The notes below the pieces were generated by a model. That model had not been told where the DNA came from. It saw only the letters and a program-made list of their open reading frames with translations, and did not search any database. The translations under genes were made by a program, and so were the position numbers. A stretch of DNA of 53,093 bases. Source: DATESG01 sp964480275. Lineage in GTDB: Bacteria > Bacillota_I > Bacilli_A > RFN20 > CAG-826. This document shows, piece by piece, positions 24,423-32,243 of this stretch. The number at the start of each line of letters is the position of its first letter. The stretch's first letter is position 1. The stretch is taken from assembly GCA_964480275.1 (NCBI GenBank), contig CAYZOC010000002.1, forward strand, positions 1 to 53,093. The letters run 5' to 3'.

Positions 24423-24953
24423 TTATTTTCTAATACTCTCTTCTAAAAATGTTTGATAGTAACGCAAAACTTCTTCTTCATCGAAAGGGAATCTTGTTGT
24501 TGCCATCTGCGCCTGTGTTCGCTCAGCCTGATCGAAAATAACTTCTACTAAATCTTGATTGTACTCAAGTGTCGATATATGTCGTTTAAATTCATTGCGA
24601 TCGAGCAGTTTTAGTGTTCCATTAGGAAGTCTTTTAACATCTAAATCATAATCAATATATTTCGCAATTTCTCCATCCACTAATGTGGGTGAGGCAATAT
24701 TTGAATAATAGGTAACCCCATCTTCTTTAAGCATTGCAATCGTATTAAACCATCGTTTCTTGCTAAAAAAGGAAACAGCGGGTTCTTTGGTGTACCATAC
24801 CCGGCCATTACTTTCAACAACGCGCGTTTTTTTACTTGCCACAATCAACCAATCTTCATTATCAACAAGAACAAAATTACGTTTCCAAAGACGATGGAGA
24901 CTTCCATCATGTTTATAACTTTGTATTTTTATCCAATTTCCTTTGAGACTCAT
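24423..24953 (-). CDS. ntdP: NtdP-like nucleoside tri/diphosphate phosphatase (DUF402)
   Basis: A 176-residue DUF402 protein closely similar in pattern to Bacillus NtdP/YgaC: WIKIQSYKHDGSLHRLW, GRVWYTKEPAVSFFSKKRWF and YIDYDLDVKRLPNG align with its HDGS, REPA and YDLDIK landmarks. The family hydrolyses nucleoside di- and triphosphates with divalent metal, the acidic residues of the YDLD region being ligands. I chose the ATG at 24953 over the adjacent TTG; GAGGT lies about 5 nt upstream. First gene of the tsa-asnS operon. Confidence 0.87.
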   Translation of the reverse strand: MSLKGNWIKIQSYKHDGSLHRLWKRNFVLVDNEDWLIVASKKTRVVESNGRVWYTKEPAVSFFSKKRWFNTIAMLKEDGVTYYSNIASPTLVDGEIAKYIDYDLDVKRLPNGTLKLLDRNEFKRHISTLEYNQDLVEVIFDQAERTQAQMATTRFPFDEEEVLRYYQTFLEESIRK

Positions 24954-24970
24954 CAATACCTCGCAAAATT

Positions 24971-25000
24971 CAATCTTAAAAGATTGTAGTTAATTTTAGC
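24971..25000 (-). promoter_or_regulatory. Extended -10 promoter and 16-bp palindrome before ntdP
   Basis: On the minus strand TGC-TAAAAT (24993-25000 region) is an extended -10 box; a TTGTCA is 19 nt upstream. Between it and the gene lies a perfect palindrome CAATCTTTTAAGATTG (24971-24986), which could be an operator or a small hairpin in the leader. Confidence 0.45.
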
Positions 25001-25027
25001 ATATTTGCTTTTGTCTATGACAATATC

Positions 25028-25951
25028 TTATAAGAGTTTAATTAAATCATGAATAGCTTCTAAATCGCGTTTAAATCCAAGTATTGACTTAGCACTAAAC
25101 TCCGTAGGTAGTGGAATCGCCATTAATTCATCATCATAGCTAATGGCTATTGTTAATTTTTCATTTGTGAAACTGAGTGTCATATCAACAAAAGGAAGTT
25201 CACGTTTAAAGTTCATGACAGCTGAAATCAGTTTTTTATTTATAGCTTTTTGATCTTCATCTTTTTCCAAATAAACAACAATATCCTCGTCTTCTTGATA
25301 AACTTTCAAGTCTTCAATATCGCTTGGACCACTAGCATTTTTAACTTGTTCTTGATCAGGCTTACGATAAATTAAAACACGTCCGTTTATGGCCTTAACA
25401 TTGTCTACGACAATTAATTTGCCAGCAAAAACAATTTTATTTTGCTTTCCAACAAACTGATAAGCGGCATAATCTGATAGTTTAACCTCGTATTTTCCTA
25501 GACGATAAGAAACAAGGTTTCTAGCGCCAAACCGGGTGACATCTTTCAATATTCTTGCTTCAGTAAAGTCTTCCATTGTAAGTTGATTGGCCACTTCTTG
25601 ACTATAATTTTCTAAATTTAAATCACCATAAACAAAATCGCTAGTGGCTTTATAAAAACTATTGATATAAACATTACCTTTTTTAGTAATATTTTTCTTC
25701 ATCAACCGCATATAAAGCATTGCGCCAAAAAGGAAAACAATTGATATAACAAGTCCAATTGTTAATCCGTCTTGCCCGAGTGGAAAAAGCAGTGTAAAAC
25801 TTAATGCCACAGCGGCAAAGGTTACAAGTAATACAACTAAATTTATGATTCTAAATTTTTTGAAAAAAGCATTGAGTTGTTCTCGATCTTCATTGATATT
25901 ATTTTCTAAATCGCGAACTCTTGGCTCGCTTAGATATTGATTTTCTTCCAT
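25028..25951 (-). CDS. Membrane-anchored protein, DUF3137-like
   Basis: A 307-residue protein. A charged N-terminal helix (residues 1-32) is followed by two TM helices (about 35-55 and 62-82), then a soluble domain of ~220 residues. The order of features (paired N-terminal helices, then FGARNLVSYRLGKYEVKLSD and KLIVVDNVKAINGRVLIYRK) resembles DUF3137 proteins, whose function is unknown. GGAG lies 5 nt before the ATG. It follows the Sel1-repeat gene by 12 bp and is presumably co-transcribed with it. Confidence 0.65.
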   Translation of the reverse strand: MEENQYLSEPRVRDLENNINEDREQLNAFFKKFRIINLVVLLVTFAAVALSFTLLFPLGQDGLTIGLVISIVFLFGAMLYMRLMKKNITKKGNVYINSFYKATSDFVYGDLNLENYSQEVANQLTMEDFTEARILKDVTRFGARNLVSYRLGKYEVKLSDYAAYQFVGKQNKIVFAGKLIVVDNVKAINGRVLIYRKPDQEQVKNASGPSDIEDLKVYQEDEDIVVYLEKDEDQKAINKKLISAVMNFKRELPFVDMTLSFTNEKLTIAISYDDELMAIPLPTEFSAKSILGFKRDLEAIHDLIKLL

Positions 25952-25963
25952 ATAAACTCCATT

Positions 25964-26602
25964 CTATTTGAGAGTAGCTAGTAAACGTTTGGCTTGCGAA
26001 TCACCGGCAAAAGCAGCCTCTTCAAGATACTTTTTAGCTTTTTTTAGGTCGCGAATCACACCACGTCCTTCGATATAAGCTTCGCCAATTTGTGTTTTTG
26101 CTTTTAAATATCCCCGACGGGCAGCTTCTTCATAGTGCTTAGCGGCCTTGACGACGTCGACTTCATGAGCAAGTCCATTTTCGGCAAATACACCTAATTT
26201 ATAATGGGCTTTAGCAAATCCTTGGTCAGCGGCTTTTTGATACCAATCATAAGCTTTAAGATAATCTTGACTGATTATAGTTCCGCGTTCATAAGCAATG
26301 CCCATATTATATTGGGCCGCATCGTGACCTGCTTCTGCTGCAAGAAGAAAGTGTTCTAACCCCTTTTTTTGATCAAGGGCAACAGCCTTACCATAAAAGT
26401 GGCAATAACCGATAACTGTATCGGCCGGTGAATAACCAAATTCCTTGGCCTTGAGTGCAAGATGGTATCCACGGCGATCATCTTCGGCAATACCTTCGCC
26501 TTGAACTAGACGTCTAGCAAGTTCGTGCATCGCTGATGGATCATTATTTGTGACAAGTTTTTCAAGCTCTCTAATCGTCTTCCGATATAAATTATTTACC
26601 AT
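25964..26602 (-). CDS. Sel1-like repeat (TPR-type) protein
   Basis: A 212-residue helical repeat protein. About five Sel1-like units of ~36 residues are visible, with the typical A-x-x-x-L-G/A and G-x-G pattern: AMHELARRLVQGEGIAEDDR, AQYNMGIAYERGTIISQDYL, AHYKLGVFAENGLAHEVDVV, AKTQIGEAYIEGRGVIRDLK. No signal peptide, so cytosolic. Such proteins usually act as protein-protein scaffolds; the partner may be the co-transcribed membrane protein at 25028. TGG-TATAAT and an AGGAGG site precede it. Confidence 0.85.
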   Translation of the reverse strand: MVNNLYRKTIRELEKLVTNNDPSAMHELARRLVQGEGIAEDDRRGYHLALKAKEFGYSPADTVIGYCHFYGKAVALDQKKGLEHFLLAAEAGHDAAQYNMGIAYERGTIISQDYLKAYDWYQKAADQGFAKAHYKLGVFAENGLAHEVDVVKAAKHYEEAARRGYLKAKTQIGEAYIEGRGVIRDLKKAKKYLEEAAFAGDSQAKRLLATLK

Positions 26603-26649
26603 AGTCCCTCCTGATAATTATACCATAGAGCTGTTTTAATTATTAATAA

Positions 26650-27594
26650 TTAATCATGACGAGGAAAACGACGATTCATCTGTTTGAGTGATGGAAGCAG
26701 TAACATTAAAATTATTGTAACTATTGCCAACGAAGGGACGATATATGTAACGTTATATACTATACCTGCCCAAAATGAGTATTGATAAATCAACATTGAA
26801 CTTACAGTACTAGCAAGGATGCGTAATAATCCCCCGAATATTATCGCTACTGCTAGTAATAAAAAATGCTGCCACTTTTTTAAACTTTCATTAAAAATTA
26901 AATGTCTAAACAACGAAACAACTGCTAGTAACCCAAACCCCATAAGGTAATCAAAAGGATAAGTAGCAAACCCATAACCATCGAGCAAACAAGTGAGTAA
27001 GCCATAGATTATCCCCCCTGAGATAAATGACTTAACAAAATTGAAGCGTATCGCGATGATAAAAAGTGGCAACATCGTCAGCCCTATTGAACCGGCTCCA
27101 CCACTAAGTTTAATTTTAGGGAAGAAATCAAAAATGACAGCAAGACCAATAAGGATCGCTAATTCAACCATTTCCTTGATCGTAAAAGTTATCGTTCCAA
27201 AAAAAGAATGTAAGGCCACGATTAAGCTAGTGGCACTTAATACAAGAATGATAATAACACCTATTGCAAGCGAGGTTTCCAATTCAGTAATAGTGTAGTT
27301 AATTGAAGGCAACAATATCAAAGTTGTGAAGTTTAGAATTAAAATAACCAATGCAATACCACTATATTTTCCATTTTTGCTCATTAATAGTCCAGCACTG
27401 ATAAAGGGTAATACTAGTAGCGAAATAATTAGGACCTTAAACTGATTTGCAAATATATTGCTAGAAAGTAGTTCGATGATATTATAATTTTCACCACTTG
27501 TCGTCAGTAGAGGTAAAAAGATAAATCCAAGACTAAATATAGCCATAGCTAGAGGTAGATATTTTAGATAATCCATTAACTTTTTGTTTGTCAT
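26650..27594 (-). CDS. thiT: ThiT-type thiamine transporter S component with extra N-terminal membrane domain
   Basis: A 314-residue membrane protein. Residues ~138-314 resemble ThiT, the thiamine-specific ECF S component: IKLSGGAGSIGLTMLPLFII, then GIIYGLLTCLLDG, and FWAGIVYNVTYIVP, matching the aromatic/Asn thiamine-site region of ThiT. Usual ThiT has ~180-200 residues. Residues 1-137 are additional, with about four TM helices of unknown role. The start at 27594 has AAGGGAG 8-14 nt upstream. The TPP riboswitch and terminator upstream independently support a thiamine function. Confidence 0.85.
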   Translation of the reverse strand: MTNKKLMDYLKYLPLAMAIFSLGFIFLPLLTTSGENYNIIELLSSNIFANQFKVLIISLLVLPFISAGLLMSKNGKYSGIALVILILNFTTLILLPSINYTITELETSLAIGVIIILVLSATSLIVALHSFFGTITFTIKEMVELAILIGLAVIFDFFPKIKLSGGAGSIGLTMLPLFIIAIRFNFVKSFISGGIIYGLLTCLLDGYGFATYPFDYLMGFGLLAVVSLFRHLIFNESLKKWQHFLLLAVAIIFGGLLRILASTVSSMLIYQYSFWAGIVYNVTYIVPSLAIVTIILMLLLPSLKQMNRRFPRHD

Positions 27595-27610
27595 TGCATT
27601 ACTCCCTTAG

Positions 27611-27638
27611 AAAATAAAAATCCTTGCTAGCGCAAGGA
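27611..27638 (-). terminator. Riboswitch-linked terminator before thiT
   Basis: On the minus strand TCCTTG and CAAGGA (27621-27638, 6-bp stem with a self-complementary loop) are followed by TTTTTATTTT (27611-27620). It lies between the TPP aptamer and the thiT start, so premature termination when TPP is bound is likely. An alternative antiterminator pairing was not worked out. Confidence 0.75.
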
Positions 27639-27654
27639 CATTTCGATTAATCTA

Positions 27655-27745
27655 CTATGTTTCCCTCCGCCGGCATTACCCAGATCAGGTGCGGTCGGGT
27701 CTTCTATTAGACCCCTCTCAGCCAAGATAACTCAGCTCCCGTAAA
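27655..27745 (-). promoter_or_regulatory. TPP riboswitch (THI element)
   Basis: On the minus strand all signature parts are present in order: ACGGGAGCT, GGCTGAGAGG (the CUGAGA pyrimidine-sensing core), a variable stem GGGTCT/AGACCC, then ACCTGATCTGGGTAATGCC (pyrophosphate helix) and GGCGGAGGGAA. A TGA-TAATAT extended -10 sits just upstream (27749-27757). Confidence 0.95.
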
Positions 27746-27762
27746 TATATATTATCACGACA

Positions 27763-28431
27763 TTATAAATTATGCCATCTAATTGGTAAGAGACCATGAT
27801 CAAGCAAATATTGATTTGTTTTTGAAAAAGTTTGCTTGCCAAAAAACCCACCTCGATTTGCTGATAGGGGTGATGGATGATTTGTTTTAATGACAAGGGC
27901 GTTTTTGTTTTTGATGTATTTTTCCCATTTTTGCGCCTTGGTTCCCCAAAGGATATAAACTAGTGGTTGTTCCAAACTAGATAATACTTCAAAAATGCGT
28001 GTTGTTAGCTGTTTGTATTCAGGAATGTCGTGTGAAAGCGGATGATTTTCTTCAACAGTAAAAATTGGATTAAATAGCAATACCCCCTGCTTGGAAAGAT
28101 AGCTGAGATCTCCATTTGCAAAATCCATTTTTGCACCAGTGTCATTTTCAATTTCTTTATATATATTTACAAGACTTGGCGGAAGTTTAATCAAAGGATT
28201 AACAGAAAACGCCAAACCCATCGCCTGTCCTTGTTGATGATAGGGGTCCTGTCCTAAAATAACGACTTTAGTGGTTTTTAAATCTGTACGATCAAAAGCA
28301 TAAAATACTTGTTCGCGTGATGGGAAAACATTTGTGGATTTCCTAGCATTTTCTACGTATCTTAAAATATTTTGAAAGTATAACGTTCTTTTTTCTTGCT
28401 CAAAAAAATGCTGCCACGATTCAAACTTCAT
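27763..28431 (-). CDS. ung: Uracil-DNA glycosylase (family 1)
   Basis: Removes uracil from DNA in base excision repair. The water-activating motif GQDPYHQQGQAMGLAFSV (Asp62) and the minor-groove loop NHPSPLSANRGGF are intact. The middle motif reads LLFNPIFTVEENHPLSH, somewhat divergent from the usual LLNTxLTV. The protein has 222 residues. I chose the ATG at 28431 over an upstream TTG. There is no Shine-Dalgarno sequence; TGA-TATAAT ends 6 nt before the ATG, so the mRNA is probably leaderless. Confidence 0.96.
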   Translation of the reverse strand: MKFESWQHFFEQEKRTLYFQNILRYVENARKSTNVFPSREQVFYAFDRTDLKTTKVVILGQDPYHQQGQAMGLAFSVNPLIKLPPSLVNIYKEIENDTGAKMDFANGDLSYLSKQGVLLFNPIFTVEENHPLSHDIPEYKQLTTRIFEVLSSLEQPLVYILWGTKAQKWEKYIKNKNALVIKTNHPSPLSANRGGFFGKQTFSKTNQYLLDHGLLPIRWHNL

Positions 28432-28446
28432 AAACAAATTATATCA
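28429..28446 (-). promoter_or_regulatory. Predicted leaderless promoter of ung
   Basis: On the minus strand TGA-TATAAT (-10 at 28438-28443) is followed by TTGTTT and the ung ATG. A six-base spacing places the transcription start at or next to the start codon. Confidence 0.65.
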
Positions 28447-28476
28447 CGAAGACATCGTATCTTTTTTATTATTGTG

Positions 28477-28491
28477 TATAATAAAAGCATG
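28477..28491 (+). promoter_or_regulatory. Predicted leaderless promoter of the first glycosyltransferase
   Basis: TATAAT (28477-28482) is followed by AAAAGC and the ATG at 28489. No ribosome binding site. It is divergent from the similar ung promoter 33 bp away. Confidence 0.6.
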
Positions 28492-29571
28492 AAAATCTTT
28501 ATTCTCTTTAATCATCCTGCCCCTTACAAAGTTAAACTATTTAATGGGTTAGCCCAAAAGCATGATCTCAATGTCATTTTTGAGCGACTAAAGAATCGCG
28601 ATCGCAATCGACTTTTTTATGTTGATAAGGAAATGAAGTTTAACTTACATCCCATTAGTGGCATAAAGATTGGGAATGAAAATCATCTTTCCTTTGGCGC
28701 TAGAAGACATTTAAAAGCCCATAAGTACGACCTCATAATCATCAATGGTTATTCGACAATTACTGAAATGCTTGCGTTAAGATATTTAAAAAGAAAAAAT
28801 ATTCCCTATGCTTTTTATATCAATGGTGGTGTCGCTAAAAATGAATCTAAACTCAAGACAAAAATCAAACGCTACTTTTTAAAAGGAGCAAAATATTACT
28901 TTAGTCCTGCGAGTGCGGCCGATCAATACTTGTTAAAATATGGAATAAAGCAGGAACAAATCTATCATTATCCCTACTCAACCATCTATCAATCACAAAT
29001 AAAAACCTCAAAAATAAGTAAAGATGATAAAAATCTTTTTTGGCAATCTCATAACATTAGTGGCACGAGTGTTTTTGTGACAGTAACAAGTTTTATTCGC
29101 CGAAAAAATAATCTTGAGCTTATTAAATGTTGGCAAACTCTTCCACGAAGCTATACTCTCGTTTTGATTGGTGAAGGAAAAGAAAAGAAAAAATATCTAA
29201 ATTACATTAAGGCTAACGGCATTAATAACGTTATCATTCTCCCGTTTATGAAAAACTCTGAGGCGCTTGAATATGTTCGTCATGCTGATGGTGCACTTTA
29301 TATTAGTCGTTATGACATATATGGTCATGTAATAAACGAAGCACTAGCGATGGGTGTTAATGTTTTAGCTAGCGATCGTATGGTTGCAACAAAAGCTTTG
29401 ATTAAAGACAAATATAATGGCCTTGTGTTTGATTATAAATCACCATTAAAAGATAAAATTGTCGAGCTTCTCACTTATGACTTTCACGAAAAGGCAATTG
29501 AGACTGCTAGTAAAAACACGATTGAGAAGATGGTCGAACGCCATCTAGAAATTATTGAGGTAAACAAATGA
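28489..29571 (+). CDS. GT4-like glycosyltransferase
   Basis: A 360-residue GT-B protein. The C-terminal half carries the family pattern: VTVTSFIRRKNNLELIKCWQ, VLIGEGKEKKKYL, and the nucleotide-sugar E-x7-E region YGHVINEALAMGVNVLASD. The N-terminal acceptor domain is less conserved. No signal or TM segment, so it acts on the cytosolic face. It overlaps the next glycosyltransferase by 4 bp (ATGA). I chose the ATG at 28489; the open frame upstream to 28396 runs into ung. Donor and acceptor sugars cannot be told. Confidence 0.88.
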   Translation: MKIFILFNHPAPYKVKLFNGLAQKHDLNVIFERLKNRDRNRLFYVDKEMKFNLHPISGIKIGNENHLSFGARRHLKAHKYDLIIINGYSTITEMLALRYLKRKNIPYAFYINGGVAKNESKLKTKIKRYFLKGAKYYFSPASAADQYLLKYGIKQEQIYHYPYSTIYQSQIKTSKISKDDKNLFWQSHNISGTSVFVTVTSFIRRKNNLELIKCWQTLPRSYTLVLIGEGKEKKKYLNYIKANGINNVIILPFMKNSEALEYVRHADGALYISRYDIYGHVINEALAMGVNVLASDRMVATKALIKDKYNGLVFDYKSPLKDKIVELLTYDFHEKAIETASKNTIEKMVERHLEIIEVNK

Positions 29572-30710
29572 GTAAAATAATCTATCTGACGAATGCAATG
29601 CATTTTAATGATTTTGAAAAGATGATGAAATATGTTGAAGTTATGCCTAATCCTAGCAATCAAAATTTTCACTATCGCTTTATCACTAGTCTAACTGAAC
29701 ACTACAAAGTTAAAGTTATTTCTCAACGTCCACTTAATCATAAAAACTGTAAATTACCAGCGGTCCTCGATGAATTTCACCATAATTTTTACTATCCCGG
29801 TTTTCACTTAAAACCGATTATTCGGAATTTAGAACTATATAAAAACAGCAAAGAAATCCTTCGCTCCTTGAAAATAAGTAAGGACGATTACGTCTTTGTT
29901 GACCTTTTAAATATAAACCTCGTCCACCTAGCAAAACACGTGAAAAAACATTACAAAACAAAGGTTATTGGCATATTAACAGATAACCCACACAATTTAA
30001 GCGCTAGTAAAAGTTCTTATATCAGTGATGTTGAGAAAGCGTTTGATCTTTGTGATGGATTTGTTTTCTTAACCGAGGATCTAAATAAATACGCAAATAA
30101 AAATTTAAAGCCGGCTGCTATAATTCCTGGAGTTCTCTCATACACAAAAATCAAATCGGATATTGATGGTAAATTTGGCAAATATATTTATTTTGCTGGG
30201 GCTTTATATGAACGTTATGGCGTAAAAAATCTCGTCGACGCCTTTGTTAAAATCAAAACAGATTGGCATTTACTAATCGCTGGTCATGGTCCTCTTAAAG
30301 ATGAGTTGGCCTTTCTAGGTGAAAATCACCCCCGCATCGATTTCCTTGGGGCCATTAGTCCTTATAAATCTTTAATGTATGTTTACGATGCAATGGCGCT
30401 TGTTAATCCACGACCCTTTGATCAAAATCTCGATAAATTTTCAATTCCGAGCAAAGTAATTGAATACGCAAATTCCGCGCGACCTGTTATTTCGACCTCA
30501 CACTCTGACTTGGTCAAAATATATCAGGATAATATCCTCTGGGCTGACGATAGTGTTGATGGTTTAGAAAAAGCACTTGTAAATGTGATTAATAACTATG
30601 ATAAACACAGTGAAAAAGCTAAAATTGCCAAGGAAATTGGTGAACAATATTTTGGTAAAAAAACATTTTCCGCAAAAATTGAAACGCTTATTAAATCACT
30701 AATATCCTAA
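29568..30710 (+). CDS. GT4-like glycosyltransferase
   Basis: A 380-residue GT-B protein: KYIYFAGALYERYGVKNLVD, WHLLIAGHGPLKDEL, IDFLGAISPYKSLMYVYDAM, then PSKVIEYANSARPVISTSHS as the sugar-nucleotide loop. The second E of the classical E-x7-E is less clear. Cytosolic. Its ATG overlaps the stop of the previous gene by 4 bp, so both are translated from one mRNA. It is part of the polysaccharide locus; substrate unknown. Confidence 0.86.
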   Translation: MSKIIYLTNAMHFNDFEKMMKYVEVMPNPSNQNFHYRFITSLTEHYKVKVISQRPLNHKNCKLPAVLDEFHHNFYYPGFHLKPIIRNLELYKNSKEILRSLKISKDDYVFVDLLNINLVHLAKHVKKHYKTKVIGILTDNPHNLSASKSSYISDVEKAFDLCDGFVFLTEDLNKYANKNLKPAAIIPGVLSYTKIKSDIDGKFGKYIYFAGALYERYGVKNLVDAFVKIKTDWHLLIAGHGPLKDELAFLGENHPRIDFLGAISPYKSLMYVYDAMALVNPRPFDQNLDKFSIPSKVIEYANSARPVISTSHSDLVKIYQDNILWADDSVDGLEKALVNVINNYDKHSEKAKIAKEIGEQYFGKKTFSAKIETLIKSLIS

Positions 30711-30739
30711 ATACTCTACAATAAAATCGTTTTTAATTA

Positions 30740-30754
30740 TATAATTAAACAATG
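30740..30754 (+). promoter_or_regulatory. Predicted leaderless promoter of the flippase gene
   Basis: TATAAT (30740-30745), six bases (TAAACA), then the ATG at 30752. No Shine-Dalgarno sequence. It allows expression of the flippase and ATP-grasp pair separately from the glycosyltransferases. Confidence 0.6.
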
Positions 30755-32242
30755 ACAAGAAGAGAGTTACGACCTAATGTCGTTGTAAACCTAATTCGTA
30801 CCCTAACGATTACACTTTTATCATTCATTTCTTTTCCATTTGCAAGTACTGCACTTGGAGACGTGGCGATGGGGCAATATAGTTGGGCAAATACTTTTGT
30901 CTATTTCTTTTTAATTATTGCTAAGTTAGGTATTCCCGCTGTTGCAATCCGTGAGTGTGCTAAAGTTAGGGATAATCCTGAGCAACTATCTAAGAAAGTT
31001 CAAACATATTTCGTCCTCCAATTAATCACAACGCTCATATCATATAGCTTGATGCTTTTCCTCGTTTTTGGTTTTGGTGACCGTGTTGTTGACTTGACTT
31101 CTCGACCATTGGTCATGATTCTATCGCTTAATTTTCTTGTCGGCGTATTTTCCTTTGAATGGGTATATATTGCACTAGAAAAACATTTTTATATTGCGCT
31201 AAGATCAATTTTTACCATGGCTCTTGGTTCTCTTCTTGTAATAATGTTTGTGAGAAACAATCGTTACTTATTCACATATGCTTTTCTTGCCTGCTTAGGA
31301 ACTTTTATTACTGCAATCGCTAATGGCTTCCTGCTTAAGAAACAAAATATATCACTCATTCCTCGTGGGAAAATTGTTTTAAAAGGAACAATCAAACCCC
31401 TGCTTGTTGTCTTCTTAATTACATTAGTTGTTACGGCATACAATCAAGCTGACAGTCTTATTCTTGGCTATGTTGATCCAACGAAGAGTCTTGTTGGTTC
31501 ATATGCTGTTGGTGTCCGTGGTATTGAGATTGTTATCACAATCATTACTAGTCTAAGTGCTGTTTTTATTCCCCGAGCAACGATGGCAATAAAAAATAAC
31601 AATTTAAAAGAGTTTAATTTGATTAATAATTACTCGACAAATATTACCTTTTTCATTGCACTGCCGGCCGTAACTATGATGATAATTTTAGCGCCACAAA
31701 TTGTAGGTTTTATTGTTAATAACGATGTATATTGGACACCAGAATCGATAAACAATGCACGATTGGCAGTTGTGATTCTTGCCGCCCTAATGTTGACGTA
31801 TTCGATTGCGGATAATATTTATCAACAAGTACTTCTACCACTTGGAAAAGAAAAGTTGTATTTAATGACGATGTTACTAGGTTTGGCGCTAAATTTGGGG
31901 TTATCGCTTATTGGAGTATTTACTGTTTTTAAATCTAATCCGCTGCTAGGGGTTTCAATTGCTACACTTACTGCGGACCTAGTTGTTCTTGTAGCGATAA
32001 TCACGATTACACGAAATTATGTCTTTAAAAATATTTTCAATCGCAATACACTAAAAATTGTAATTTCTAGTTTGCTAGTTGGTGTTTTCTCCTTCTTTAT
32101 TGCCCCCCTTCTTCCTATTGCAAATCCATTGATGCTAATTATTGTCATGCTTCTTGTCGCAGGAGTTTTGTATATAATTACCTTAGCACTACTAAAAGAA
32201 GATATTGTGACTGAAACTTTTAAGAAAGCAAAAATTGACTAA
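30752..32242 (+). CDS. Polysaccharide flippase (Wzx/MATE-type)
   Basis: A 496-residue protein with about 14 TM helices of the oligosaccharidyl-lipid flippase class: LISFPFASTALGDVAMGQYS and FFLIIAKLGIPAVAIRECAK near the N-terminus are typical (arrangement start-YG-x-A-x-R-E in streptococcal Wzx), and TAYNQADSLILGYVD is the mid-protein motif. It would move lipid-linked repeat units across the membrane. Directly followed by the ATP-grasp gene with one base between. Confidence 0.92.
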   Translation: MTRRELRPNVVVNLIRTLTITLLSFISFPFASTALGDVAMGQYSWANTFVYFFLIIAKLGIPAVAIRECAKVRDNPEQLSKKVQTYFVLQLITTLISYSLMLFLVFGFGDRVVDLTSRPLVMILSLNFLVGVFSFEWVYIALEKHFYIALRSIFTMALGSLLVIMFVRNNRYLFTYAFLACLGTFITAIANGFLLKKQNISLIPRGKIVLKGTIKPLLVVFLITLVVTAYNQADSLILGYVDPTKSLVGSYAVGVRGIEIVITIITSLSAVFIPRATMAIKNNNLKEFNLINNYSTNITFFIALPAVTMMIILAPQIVGFIVNNDVYWTPESINNARLAVVILAALMLTYSIADNIYQQVLLPLGKEKLYLMTMLLGLALNLGLSLIGVFTVFKSNPLLGVSIATLTADLVVLVAIITITRNYVFKNIFNRNTLKIVISSLLVGVFSFFIAPLLPIANPLMLIIVMLLVAGVLYIITLALLKEDIVTETFKKAKID

Positions 32243-32243
32243 G

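Noticed and set aside
28396..28488. An upstream extension of the first glycosyltransferase.
   Set aside because: It overlaps the start of ung on the other strand, adds no family sequence, and the -10 box lies inside it.
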